32,263 nt of DNA, taken from the NCBI GenBank assembly GCA_025934105.1, contig JAICYS010000001.1, positions 79,324 through 111,586 of the forward strand, written 5' to 3'. The position numbers were made by a program, and so were the translations under genes. The notes below the pieces were generated by a model, which had not been told where the DNA came from, searched no databases, and saw nothing but the letters and a program-made list of their open reading frames with translations. Of the stretch, positions 1 through 8,708 are shown piece by piece (positions within the stretch are counted from its first letter, which is position 1; every line of letters begins with the position of its first letter). The stretch is from Myxococcota bacterium. GTDB taxonomy: Bacteria; Myxococcota_A; Polyangia; Fen-1088.

Positions 1-146
1 ACTCCCTTCGGGACCTTGGTGCCCCAATCGCGGAATACGTTCGCGGCTCCGCCCGCGTGGTGGAAACAAAACAGCCGAAGGCGGAGCGGCGCGCTATGGC
101 TCCGGTGGGCGATCCAGCGATTCGATTCCAGCATCGTCGTGAGGCA

Positions 147-1118
147 TCAGGTCGTCTTCAGCAGCGACCGCGTGCGAAAGCGGGGGAAGAAGGGGCCGAG
201 TAGATAACTTGTCACGCAAAACGTCTGCATCGAGTGAACCATCAAGCTGGGGTGGATGCTGGGGGCCCGCTGTTTGTGCAGAGCTTGGTACTGAGTCCAA
301 TGAGCGCTCGGCCGGTCGTGGTGGACGGTGTGGTAGCCGTTGTTGAAGAGCAGCCAATTGAGCGCCGGGCTGATGAAGTTGCGTGAATGATTGTCCGGCG
401 ACGACGGGTCACAGTGCACGTGCTGCAGATAGTTCGTGAAGAGCATGAACAGCGGTGCCAGCGTCGACGGTAGGCCGAGAACGAGCGCGTAGGTCAGCAA
501 ACCTCGCCCGGGGCCGTAGAGCGCGATGGCCACCGCCATGGCGCCGGTGTGCGCAAACAGGACCGCCAGGAACTGATTCCGCAGGTTGGCCCATGCCCGG
601 CTCCGTCGTGAACGCACGCGCTTCACGTACTCGACCAGCAACGGCCACTCCCAGACCACGCACGAGAAGGTGTACAGCACCGCCTGCCAGAGATTGTGGT
701 TTGGCGAACGCCGCCGCGTGCGGGTCGCCTCCTCGGGGCCGTCGACGTAACGGTGATGATGCTCGACGTGGGTGGGGAGCCAGAAGGCGATGGGACTGCC
801 CCAGAACACCGACAGCAACATCCCGTACAAATCGTTGTCGAGCCGCGACCGGAAGACGCGCGCGTGGACGTGGTTGTGCGTGAGCACGGCCGAGCAGTAG
901 CTGGTGTAAAGCGCGAGCGGGAGCAGCCACGGCGCCAGCCGGGGGAAGGAGAGGCCCAGGATGGGCACCGACGGAAGCAAGAGCCAGCCCCAGATGACCG
1001 TCCGGACGTCCGAACGATTTCGCGGCACCAAGAACCCGAACGACGCGCGACGTGCTCGCCGAGCCGACGCCGACTGCGACGCCGGCGGCGGCACCGCGCT
1101 CAGAGCTACAGCCTCCAT
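147..1118 (-). CDS. Fatty acid desaturase family protein (membrane di-iron)
   Basis: 323-aa ORF with three His boxes HNHVH, HVEHHH, HTVHH and hydrophobic segments; SD-like GAGGAGAGAGAAGGG before ATG. Confidence 0.88.
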   Translation of the reverse strand: MEAVALSAVPPPASQSASARRARRASFGFLVPRNRSDVRTVIWGWLLLPSVPILGLSFPRLAPWLLPLALYTSYCSAVLTHNHVHARVFRSRLDNDLYGMLLSVFWGSPIAFWLPTHVEHHHRYVDGPEEATRTRRRSPNHNLWQAVLYTFSCVVWEWPLLVEYVKRVRSRRSRAWANLRNQFLAVLFAHTGAMAVAIALYGPGRGLLTYALVLGLPSTLAPLFMLFTNYLQHVHCDPSSPDNHSRNFISPALNWLLFNNGYHTVHHDRPSAHWTQYQALHKQRAPSIHPSLMVHSMQTFCVTSYLLGPFFPRFRTRSLLKTT

Positions 1119-1154
1119 CCCTTCTCTCTCCTCGCCGTTCGGCGTCCACCGCCA

Positions 1155-1183
1155 CTTATACAGGACGGGCTTGTCGGTCGCAA
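1155..1183 (-). promoter_or_regulatory. Sigma70-like promoter for the desaturase gene (TTGCGA-N17-TATAAG)
   Basis: Minus strand: TTGCGA 1183-1178, TATAAG 1160-1155, 17-nt spacer; start codon about 37 nt downstream with an SD. Confidence 0.5.
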
Positions 1184-1240
1184 AGCGCGGCGCGGCCGCT
1201 CGCGCGCTCGGAAGTCAACCAACCGTCCCGAGCGTGGCCG

Positions 1241-2035
1241 TCACGCTGAGCGTTCGCCGGGCGATCGCGGTCCTCGATCGCGGAGCTCCGCGACTGACAG
1301 CGGCAGGTCTGCTTGTCCGTGGCTTTGCCGATGAACCGCCAGGCCGCACTGGTGGCCGGCGACGACGAAGCTCCGAAAGTGCCACGCGGACGCCGATTCG
1401 CCCAGGGACTCGTCCAGGACCGCGTCCACCCGATGAGTCGAGCGATCGATCGAAAAGCTGGAACGATCGAGCGGCAGCAAGAGCCCCAATCCCATGGCCT
1501 TCGCAAACGCCTCCTTCAGCGTCCAGATCTCCAGAAACAGCTTGGCGCGGAGCCGCTCGTCGGCCGATGCGATGCTCTGACTCTCGGCCGGCGAAAACAG
1601 CTTGGCGGCCAGCTCCAACGGAACGTTTCGATCGAGGCGCTCGATGTCGACCCCGAGTCGCGGCTCGTTCGACACCGAGAGCAATCCGGCCGATAGGCAG
1701 TGCGAGAGACTGAACGACAACCGCGGCCCGCCTGCGGACGCCAGCTTCGGGCGGCCCCGTTCGTCGTAGACAATGTCGAGCGCCTCGGGTGGACAGGCCA
1801 ACGCGCCAGCCAACACCAGCCGGAGTGCCAGATGCGTGACCAGGTAACTGCGGCGATCCCGATCGAACTTGAACGCGTCCGCGCGTCGATTTTCGACCGG
1901 CGAGAGCAGACGGCGCTGTCGTCGCAGCGACTCGTCGGAGAAGCCGTCGCAGGGCGCGTACCAGACCTTCAGCTCATCTGCCGGCAGACTGAAGGATGCG
2001 GGCGCCAACCGATCCAGGCGGATCGCTCCGCTCAT
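1241..2035 (-). CDS. 4'-phosphopantetheinyl transferase, Sfp-type
   Basis: Motifs GVDIERLDR and WTLKEAFAKAMGLGL; in-frame ATG at 2035 (MSGAIRL...) is a better start than the 440-aa ORF start. Confidence 0.9.
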   Translation of the reverse strand: MSGAIRLDRLAPASFSLPADELKVWYAPCDGFSDESLRRQRRLLSPVENRRADAFKFDRDRRSYLVTHLALRLVLAGALACPPEALDIVYDERGRPKLASAGGPRLSFSLSHCLSAGLLSVSNEPRLGVDIERLDRNVPLELAAKLFSPAESQSIASADERLRAKLFLEIWTLKEAFAKAMGLGLLLPLDRSSFSIDRSTHRVDAVLDESLGESASAWHFRSFVVAGHQCGLAVHRQSHGQADLPLSVAELRDRGPRSPGERSA

Positions 2036-2055
2036 GCGATCGCTCCGTCGCGCGG

Positions 2056-2619
2056 CTACTTGCCGGGCTTGAGGTCGGCGGGCTGATGCCCAAGCGGCCG
2101 CAGGGCGGTCGGCCGAATGGCGGCCAAGGGCACGTCGACGCCGCTTTGGTCCTTCAAAACGATCTGACTGTGACCCTCGCCGCGCTGAATTCGCTCTTGA
2201 AGCAGGATCAGAGCGTCGAGAACTTGCTCGGGGCGCGGCGGGCAGCCGGGGATGTAGACGTCCACCGGGATGACCTGGTCGCAGCCGGGCATCGTGGCGT
2301 AGTTCTGGTAGAATCCGCCCGTCGAGGCGCAGACGCCGAACGCGATGACCCACTTGGGCTCGCACATCTGATCGTAGATCCGCCGAAGGGCCGGGCCTTG
2401 CCGCTCGGTGATCGTGCCGACGACCATCAGAAGGTCTGCCTGCCGGGGAGAGAAACGAGGCACCTCGGCGCCGAACCGAGCGATGTCGTATTTCGACGCG
2501 GCGACTGACATGAATTCCATCCCGCAGCACGCCGTGACGAACGGGTACTGGAACAGCGACCACTTGCGCGCCCAGTTCAGGGTGTCGGCGAGTCGCCCGG
2601 TGTAGAAATCCAGACCCAT
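2056..2619 (-). CDS. nuoB: NADH-quinone oxidoreductase subunit B
   Basis: TACCGMEFM, GVCASTGGFYQNYA and PGCPPRPEQVLDAL motifs; cluster N2 cysteines present; ATG at 2619. Confidence 0.95.
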   Translation of the reverse strand: MGLDFYTGRLADTLNWARKWSLFQYPFVTACCGMEFMSVAASKYDIARFGAEVPRFSPRQADLLMVVGTITERQGPALRRIYDQMCEPKWVIAFGVCASTGGFYQNYATMPGCDQVIPVDVYIPGCPPRPEQVLDALILLQERIQRGEGHSQIVLKDQSGVDVPLAAIRPTALRPLGHQPADLKPGK

Positions 2620-2715
2620 GGCCGGCCTCTTAGCACCGTGGCCGGGGCCAGTCAACCCAGCGACTCCGCGAGGGAACTGGCCCGACCGACGGTCGCCGAC
2701 GCGCCGAACGTCCGC

Positions 2716-2745
2716 TTGACCGCCGAAAATTTAACCAGTTATAAG
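2716..2745 (+). promoter_or_regulatory. Sigma70-like promoter for nuoH (TTGACC-N18-TATAAG)
   Basis: TTGACC 2716-2721, TATAAG 2740-2745, 18-nt spacer; in-frame GTG codons at 2746 and 2755. Confidence 0.55.
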
Positions 2746-2754
2746 GTGGCCACA

Positions 2755-3885
2755 GTGGAATACGGCGGCCCCTGGTTCACGGCGATCGTCTCTATCGCAA
2801 GGATCCTGTTCGTCATCCTGCTCTTCGGGATGCCGATCGCCTCCCTGCTGACGTGGGCGGAACGACGGCAGTCCGCCCTCATCCAGGACCGCCTGGGGCC
2901 GAATCGCGCCAACATCGGCCCGTTCAGGTTGGCCGGAATCACCCACTTCATGGCCGACGCGGTCAAGTTCCTGTTCAAGGAAGACTTCATCCCGCCGAAG
3001 GCGCACAAGTTCCTTTACATGTGGGCGCCGGTCATGGCGCTGGCGCCGGCCCTCATCGCCGGTGCGATCATCCCGTTCGGCTCGCCGCTGTGCTGGGGTC
3101 AGCTCACCGAAAGGTTGGGCCCGGGTGCGGTCTGTTCGCAGCCCGTCGGCCTGCAGGTCGCCCACCTCGACGTCGGCCTGTTGTTCTATTTCGCGAGTTC
3201 GTCCCTGTCCGTCTACGGTCCGACACTCGCCGGCTGGGCGTCCCACAACAAGTGGGCGATGATGGGCGGCCTGCGCGCCTGCTCGCAGATGATCTCGTAC
3301 GAGGTCACGATGGGGATGGCCGCTCTTGGCGTATTCCTGGTTTTCGGAACGCTGGAGCCGTCGGCCATCGTGGCCCATCAGAGGTTCTTCTTCGACGCCG
3401 GCGACATCAGTCACAGCTGGGGGATCTTCTCGCAGCCCATCGGCTTCATTCTCTTTCTGACGGCGTCGATCGCGGAGACCAAACGAACGCCGTTCGACAT
3501 TCCCGAAGGTGAGCCGGAGATCGTCGGCTATTTCGTCGAGTACTCAGGGATGCGTTTCTCGATGTTCGCCCTGTCGGAGTTTGTGGAGGTCGTCTTCTCC
3601 AGCGCCATCATGGTGACGTTGTTCTTTGGCGGGTGGCATTGGGGACATACGATCGACTCGTTCCTGGCGTCGCTCTTTCCGAACTGGGCGCTCGCAGTGG
3701 TCACCTTCACTTTGTGGGCGCTGTTCAAGGTCGTGCCCTTCTGTCTGTTCCAGCTGCTGATCCGCTGGTCGCTGCCACGCTTTCGTTCCGACCAGTTGAT
3801 GCGTCTCGGTTGGCAGCGGCTGCTCCCCGCTTCGATCGTCAATCTGGTCGCGACCGCGCTGGTCGTGCTCCTGGTCCTGAAGTAA
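2755..3885 (+). CDS. nuoH: NADH-quinone oxidoreductase subunit H
   Basis: Polytopic protein with QDRLGPNRANIGPF, ETKRTPFDIPEGEPEIVGYFVEYSGMRF; ORF is open from 2638 but GTG 2755 (or 2746) fits the NuoH N-terminus and the promoter. Confidence 0.93.
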   Translation: MEYGGPWFTAIVSIARILFVILLFGMPIASLLTWAERRQSALIQDRLGPNRANIGPFRLAGITHFMADAVKFLFKEDFIPPKAHKFLYMWAPVMALAPALIAGAIIPFGSPLCWGQLTERLGPGAVCSQPVGLQVAHLDVGLLFYFASSSLSVYGPTLAGWASHNKWAMMGGLRACSQMISYEVTMGMAALGVFLVFGTLEPSAIVAHQRFFFDAGDISHSWGIFSQPIGFILFLTASIAETKRTPFDIPEGEPEIVGYFVEYSGMRFSMFALSEFVEVVFSSAIMVTLFFGGWHWGHTIDSFLASLFPNWALAVVTFTLWALFKVVPFCLFQLLIRWSLPRFRSDQLMRLGWQRLLPASIVNLVATALVVLLVLK

Positions 3886-4137
3886 CCGTCCGGCCGACGC
3901 CGACGGCCAAACACAACAGCGCCGGAGCTGCCGACGTCGACGGCGATTCAGAGCCCCAGCTGTGCGTGCTGTCTCGAGAGTACGAATACGGAACCGGCGG
4001 AGACCCGTACTTCGCAACAGAGTGCTACCACCGTACAGGGGGAGGAGTTCGAACTGATCGAGGCACTCGGCCCGCTGTCCGTCGGGCTCAAGAACGCCAA
4101 GGCGGTTCGACAGCACTTCTCCAAGCGTCCGGTCAAG

Positions 4138-4179
4138 CTAGTGCACCGCCGTCGAAATCGCGTCAACGCCGAGGCCGAC
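4138..4179 (+). repeat. Left copy of 42-bp inverted repeat
   Basis: CTAGTGCACCGCCGTCGAAATCGCGTCAACGCCGAGGCCGAC; matches reverse complement of 5802-5843 at 41/42 positions. Confidence 0.9.
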
Positions 4180-4490
4180 GTGTCGGTAGCTTTGGCCACT
4201 CGTGTGGCGGTTCGACGGAGACCCGACTCTGCAGGACTCGCGCAAAAGTGGGCCGTTTCTTGGGAGGGTCAGGTGAAAATTCCTTCAACGCCCACGAGAA
4301 GTTTCGGCGCCTCCACCGTATCAGGCGGTTCACCTTGCTCGGGTTCTGACCCATGATCGGAATCGGGGTCGATTCCATTCTTGGCCGCGTCCGTGTGCAA
4401 GGACGTATCGACCTTCGCGTCCGCGGAGCAGGCACGACGTCCGTCAGAGCAGCCCAGTTTCAGTAATTGGTGTGCCCCAGGCGGCGGCTT

Positions 4491-4904
4491 CTACTCCGCC
4501 TGAAACAGCTCGCTCAGGGCGGCTGTATCGACGAATTCGCGCAGAAGGAGCACGCGACCGTCGCGGACGCGCAGTAGGTACACCGCAGCCTGGCGGAAAG
4601 GTCCTCTGGCCGTATCACCGACCAGGTCGAACTCGACGATGGCGACCTCGGGATCTGTCGTCTCGTGGAACGCGACGTGCTCGTGACCCGAGATCCGTCG
4701 CTTCGCCTGTCGCGCCCGATCCCACACGGGAGCCACCGCGCCGCGGATGGCCTCTCGTCCCTCGAGGCGCGGAGGAATCCCCTGCAGCCGGAACGGCCAT
4801 TCCATGACGCCGTCGACGGCGAAGCAGTTCACCCAACCATCGATGTCGCGCGTGACCTGATGAGACACGAGGTGCTCCCAAACTTCGCGAAGTGTCGCCG
4901 GCAT
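4491..4904 (-). CDS. NTF2-like / SnoaL-like domain protein
   Basis: 137-aa ORF; WVNCFAVDGVMEWPF...LEGREAIRGAVAPVW...YLLRVRDGRVLLLREFVDTAAL is a SnoaL-like pattern. Confidence 0.75.
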   Translation of the reverse strand: MPATLREVWEHLVSHQVTRDIDGWVNCFAVDGVMEWPFRLQGIPPRLEGREAIRGAVAPVWDRARQAKRRISGHEHVAFHETTDPEVAIVEFDLVGDTARGPFRQAAVYLLRVRDGRVLLLREFVDTAALSELFQAE

Positions 4905-4995
4905 TGAACGGTCCTTTCTCGTCGGAGATTTCTGTTATGTACCTGCGGGTTCAAAACACGTCGCGAAGCGACAGCTCATGGCGGCCTGGGAGGCA

Positions 4996-5592
4996 TCAGG
5001 TGGCGGGCAGCAGTGCCGCAAATGCTTGGGCGATCCGCCTGGCGAGCGGCGCGGTGTCATCAACCCTCGCGATCACGGTGATCCCGATGAGCGCCGCGAG
5101 CAAGAGCGCGGCCAGCGCCTTTGCATCCAGCGAGCGGTTCAACTCGCCTCGCTGCTGTGCCTCGGTGAACGCCGTTTCCAGCACCCGCTCCATTCGCCGG
5201 AACGTGTCGCGCACGACCTTCGTGGCCATGGGGTCGTGGCCGCCGAGCTCGCCGGCCGTGTTGGCGGCAAGGCAGCCGCGGCGCAGCAGCGCGGCGCTCT
5301 CCGGGGCGGCGAGTCGCTCGACGTAACGTTTGACGCGTTGGCGGATCGGGCCGGTTCCGGACATGGAGCGCGCCAGCCCGGCGACGCGGTCGTCACCGTA
5401 GCGCCGTAGCACTCGTTCGAAGAGCGCGTGCTTGCCTTCGAAGGCATTGTAGAAGCTGCCCTTGCCGATTCCGATGGCGTCAAGCAGCGCCGCTGGAGTC
5501 GCCGCGGCGTACCCCCGCTTCCAAAACAGGTCCAACGCGCTCGACACCGCGGCATCCAGATCGAACAGTCGCGGGCGCCCCATCGTTCCCAT
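4996..5592 (-). CDS. TetR/AcrR family transcriptional regulator
   Basis: MGRPRLFDLDAAVSSALDLFWKRGYAAATPAALLDAIGIGKGSFYNAFEGKHALFERVL, typical TetR HTH; start at 5592 or 5583. Confidence 0.92.
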   Translation of the reverse strand: MGTMGRPRLFDLDAAVSSALDLFWKRGYAAATPAALLDAIGIGKGSFYNAFEGKHALFERVLRRYGDDRVAGLARSMSGTGPIRQRVKRYVERLAAPESAALLRRGCLAANTAGELGGHDPMATKVVRDTFRRMERVLETAFTEAQQRGELNRSLDAKALAALLLAALIGITVIARVDDTAPLARRIAQAFAALLPAT

Positions 5593-5752
5593 AGCTTCGC
5601 TATTTTGTACCCACGAGTCAAGTATCAAGAGCTCTCCGCGGCACACGGGATCGTGCGGCACCAACGTCCGCACCCTCGCGATCGACCTCTCACGCACCCG
5701 GCGCCTGGCACTCAGGAAGCGGCCGCGGCCGGGCACGGTTGCTTCTCCTCAC

Positions 5753-5768
5753 AATACCTGCGGGTATT
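5753..5768. promoter_or_regulatory. Candidate TetR operator palindrome AATACCTGCGGGTATT
   Basis: 7 of 8 base pairs symmetric; core TACCTGCGGGT recurs at 4940-4950 upstream of the NTF2-like gene. Confidence 0.4.
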
Positions 5769-5801
5769 CCTCGTCGTCGCGCCTCTCGCCCAGCGCGGCT
5801 T

Positions 5802-5843
5802 GTCGGCCTCGGCGTTGACGCAATTTCGACGGCGGTGCACTAG
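5802..5843 (-). repeat. Right copy of 42-bp inverted repeat
   Basis: Reverse complement is CTAGTGCACCGCCGTCGAAATTGCGTCAACGCCGAGGCCGAC; a single C/T difference from the left copy. Confidence 0.9.
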
Positions 5844-6211
5844 ATGCAGAACTGCCGGCAGACGCGGGAGCCCGCGTCCGCAGTCGAGGTGAACGTCTCG
5901 GAGGGGCCGACGATGCCGTCCACCGAGGTGCAGTTGATGGGATCTGCCGGCGTGGGGACGGCGCAGTACGGCGGTGGGCAGGTCACCCCGGCATCGCCGG
6001 CGACGATGCAAGAGCAAGGGGGAAAGACGCAAAGCTCCGACGGAGTACAGCCCGCGTCACCGCAGGCCAGCGGCCCGCTGTCCGTCGCCTGGGCACGGTC
6101 CGCGAGGCCGCCGTCATGATGGCCGTCGCCGGAGACGAGGGCGGTCGAAGAGCACGCCGCAACCATCACGACAATCCCCAGCACCCGGGCGACAGCCGCC
6201 GTGACCCACAT
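5840..6211 (-). CDS. Cys-rich secreted lipoprotein-like protein
   Basis: 123-aa ORF, hydrophobic N-terminus with VMVAAC lipobox-like site, then a Cys-rich mature region. Confidence 0.55.
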   Translation of the reverse strand: MWVTAAVARVLGIVVMVAACSSTALVSGDGHHDGGLADRAQATDSGPLACGDAGCTPSELCVFPPCSCIVAGDAGVTCPPPYCAVPTPADPINCTSVDGIVGPSETFTSTADAGSRVCRQFCI

Positions 6212-6273
6212 TGTGCGATGGTAACACCGTCCGCTGAGCCTCGCTCGCGAGCTGGATTCTGTTAACGTAAGGC

Positions 6274-8265
6274 GTGCGCGGGAGTCGGGCGTCGCATCTG
6301 TTCCTGGGCGGGCTGCTGCTCGTCGCGTGTGGCGGCTCGGGGTCGAAGTCGAGCACCTCGGGGTCGGGCGGCGCCGGCGCAGCCGGAGGTGGAGCGGCCG
6401 GCGGCTCGGCGGGCGCGGGCACCGCGGGCACGTCGCCCGCGGGAACGGCGGGCGCAGGCCCGGTTGCCGGCGGCGCGAGCGGGGGCGCGGGCGCCAGTCC
6501 CGCGACCGGCGGTTCGACGGGTGGAGGCGCCGGCGGATCGGGCGCCGCCGGAACAGGCGCGGCCGGAACCAGCGGTGGGGGCGCGGGCGGGCCGAGCGGG
6601 ACGTGCCTTTCCCACGACATTGCCCTGACGGTCAGCCAACTCGAGGGGTCCGTGATCATCCCGGGAGCCACGGGCACGGCCGGGAGCTGGACTTTGGATC
6701 TCCGCACGGCGGCCGGCGACCGGGCGCTGCTCGCGTCGGTCGTGGGCGGTGGAGCGCCATTCAACCAGATCGTGTTGCCCGGGAAGTACGACATCTATTA
6801 CCGGCTCACCAAGGCCGGGCCGGGGTTCCCGGTCAACCAACTGGCGAAAATCCAGAGCGGGGTCGTGATCGCGCCCGGCCCGCAGGCGCTCGACGTCACC
6901 GTTCCTGCGACGCCCGTGTCGGTGGCGCTGACGCTGACGGGCATCACGATTTCGAACGTCACCGGAACCTCGATCCACTTGCGGACCGCTGGCGGCGACG
7001 ACGCGACGCTGGGGACCTCGGCGACGACGGTGGTGCCCGGGACGTACGACGTCTACTACGTCCCCGCGTACGGCACGATCGGCCCCGTCAACCAGTCGGC
7101 CAAGCTACAAAGCGGGTTCGTGGTGGGCGGAAGCCCGGCGACCCTGAACGTCAACCTTCCGGGCGCGACCGTCTCCGGAACGTTCACCCTCAACGGTTCG
7201 AAGACCCGTCCGGCGGGCAATTCGACCGACGCGTACGGCCTGTCGCTCAAGACCGCCGCCGGGGACAGCGCCGGAATCGCCTCGCAGCTCGGCGCCTACT
7301 CGGCGACGGTCATCCCGGGGACGTATGACCTTTATTTCAACACCTCCGCCGGAGCGGCGGGGCTCAACACTTACCCGTCGACCCTGTTGCAGCGCGGGGT
7401 CGTCGTGGGATCGAGCCCGCTGACGCTGAACGTGGATATCCCGACCACGACGGTCTCCGGGACGATCACCGTCAACGGCGCCCAGCTGGCGTCGACCGCC
7501 GGTCTCGGGAAGCTGACCCTGCAGAACGCGACCACCACCTGGACCTTCGCGCCCACCTCCACGACCTACTCCACTTCGCCGGCGGGAGCGTACTCGACGG
7601 CCATCGTGCCCGGGACGTACGACCTTTACTACGGGCTGGTCACGGCGGGGACGGGCCTGCCGAGCAACACCTCGGCCAAGCTGCGCACCGGCGTGGTCAT
7701 CGGAACCACCAGCCCGCAGACGCTCGACATCGACATCCCGGCGGCGACGGTGACCGGAACGATCACCGTGAACGGCGCGCAGGTCGACCAGTCGATCGGG
7801 ACCGGAGGCCTGCACCTGCGAAACGCGGCGGGCGACGACGCGTTGTTGGGAACGACCGGAGTCGTCGGCGCGTATTCGCAGCTGGTGATGGCCGGAACCT
7901 ACGACCTCTACTACCAGGTCATCAACGCTGGCGGCGGCGTTCCGGCGAACCAGTCGGCCAAGCTGCGAAGCGGGATCGTCGTGGGGTCGACGGCGCTGGC
8001 GCTGAACGTCGACATCCCCGCGTCGATGGTGTCGGGGACCATCGTCGCGAGCGACGCCCAGATCTCCGGGAACGCCAACGCGATCGCCAACCTGATCCTG
8101 CAGACCGCGAGCGGAGACCAGGCCTTGATTGGGAACACGTTCTCCGGGACGTACGCGAGATACGTGATTGGCGGGACGTACGACCTCATATACGCGGCGA
8201 AGGTCGCGACCTTCGGGATCCCGACCAATACGCTGGCGGATCTCGGGTGCTACGCGGTGCCGTGA
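6274..8265 (+). CDS. Lipoprotein with Gly/Ala-rich tether and six ~90-aa beta-rich repeats
   Basis: Lipobox LLVACGG; G/A/T-rich linker; repeats of form ...LhLrtAaGDdA...VvPGTYDlYY...NqSAKLrsGvVvGssPltLnVdiPattVSGTiTvNGaq. Confidence 0.85.
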   Translation: MRGSRASHLFLGGLLLVACGGSGSKSSTSGSGGAGAAGGGAAGGSAGAGTAGTSPAGTAGAGPVAGGASGGAGASPATGGSTGGGAGGSGAAGTGAAGTSGGGAGGPSGTCLSHDIALTVSQLEGSVIIPGATGTAGSWTLDLRTAAGDRALLASVVGGGAPFNQIVLPGKYDIYYRLTKAGPGFPVNQLAKIQSGVVIAPGPQALDVTVPATPVSVALTLTGITISNVTGTSIHLRTAGGDDATLGTSATTVVPGTYDVYYVPAYGTIGPVNQSAKLQSGFVVGGSPATLNVNLPGATVSGTFTLNGSKTRPAGNSTDAYGLSLKTAAGDSAGIASQLGAYSATVIPGTYDLYFNTSAGAAGLNTYPSTLLQRGVVVGSSPLTLNVDIPTTTVSGTITVNGAQLASTAGLGKLTLQNATTTWTFAPTSTTYSTSPAGAYSTAIVPGTYDLYYGLVTAGTGLPSNTSAKLRTGVVIGTTSPQTLDIDIPAATVTGTITVNGAQVDQSIGTGGLHLRNAAGDDALLGTTGVVGAYSQLVMAGTYDLYYQVINAGGGVPANQSAKLRSGIVVGSTALALNVDIPASMVSGTIVASDAQISGNANAIANLILQTASGDQALIGNTFSGTYARYVIGGTYDLIYAAKVATFGIPTNTLADLGCYAVP

Positions 8266-8284
8266 GACGGGCCTGCGATCATCG

Positions 8285-8443
8285 TCAGCAGCGCGCGGTC
8301 GGGTTGAGGCCCATGTCGTTTTCGTCGGTCGCCGCCTCGCCCCTTACCTGTGCAGCCTTTGTCGTGGGCGGTTGAAGGGATTGAACCAGCAGCGCGGCGA
8401 CCAGCCCGCCACCCGCCGTCACCCGGGCTGGCAAACGCCGCAT
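8285..8443 (-). CDS. Small hypothetical protein with hydrophobic segment
   Basis: 52-aa in-frame ORF MRRLPARVTAGGGLVAALLVQSLQPP...; same strand as the following small ORFs. Weak. Confidence 0.25.
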   Translation of the reverse strand: MRRLPARVTAGGGLVAALLVQSLQPPTTKAAQVRGEAATDENDMGLNPTARC

Positions 8444-8492
8444 CCGACGAGTCCGTTCGCGCGCGCGACCGGGGCGGCGCCGGCCGGGCAGG

Positions 8493-8705
8493 TCAAGCCG
8501 CGCAGTTGCGCCGTTCCAGTACCTCGACAATCACAGGAACCTGCATATTGCGAACCGTACCAATGCCGATGGCACCTGGCGCCACCGCAAGAAGGCGCGC
8601 TACTGCCTCCTCGGTCCAGCTCTCACCAAGGCTCCCGTCAGCGGACTCGTCTTGAAGATAAAACTGAAAATAGTCGGCCAAAAGCTCGTACTCGAAGTGG
8701 CGCAT
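8493..8705 (-). CDS. Small conserved-looking protein, ComJ-like pattern
   Basis: 70 aa: ADYFQFYLQDE...SWTEEAVARLLAVAPGAIGIGTVRNMQVPVIVEVL; resembles the SYHQFTVFQKD...WTDEAIEKGYAAADGAISFEAQRN pattern recalled for B. subtilis ComJ. Confidence 0.6.
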   Translation of the reverse strand: MRHFEYELLADYFQFYLQDESADGSLGESWTEEAVARLLAVAPGAIGIGTVRNMQVPVIVEVLERRNCAA

Positions 8706-8708
8706 GAC

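Larger units (their letters stand above)
4138..5843. mobile_element. Candidate non-autonomous cassette: inverted repeats around an NTF2-like + TetR gene pair, CTAG at both ends
   Basis: Near-identical inverted repeats with sharp ends, CTAG at each outer boundary (possible 4-bp target duplication), no transposase inside. Confidence 0.4.

Noticed and set aside
4068-6087. 17-bp direct repeat CGGCCCGCTGTCCGTCG at 4068-4084 and 6071-6087 outside the inverted-repeat cassette
   Set aside because: Short, GC-rich, not abutting the cassette ends; chance matches of this size are plausible in this composition.
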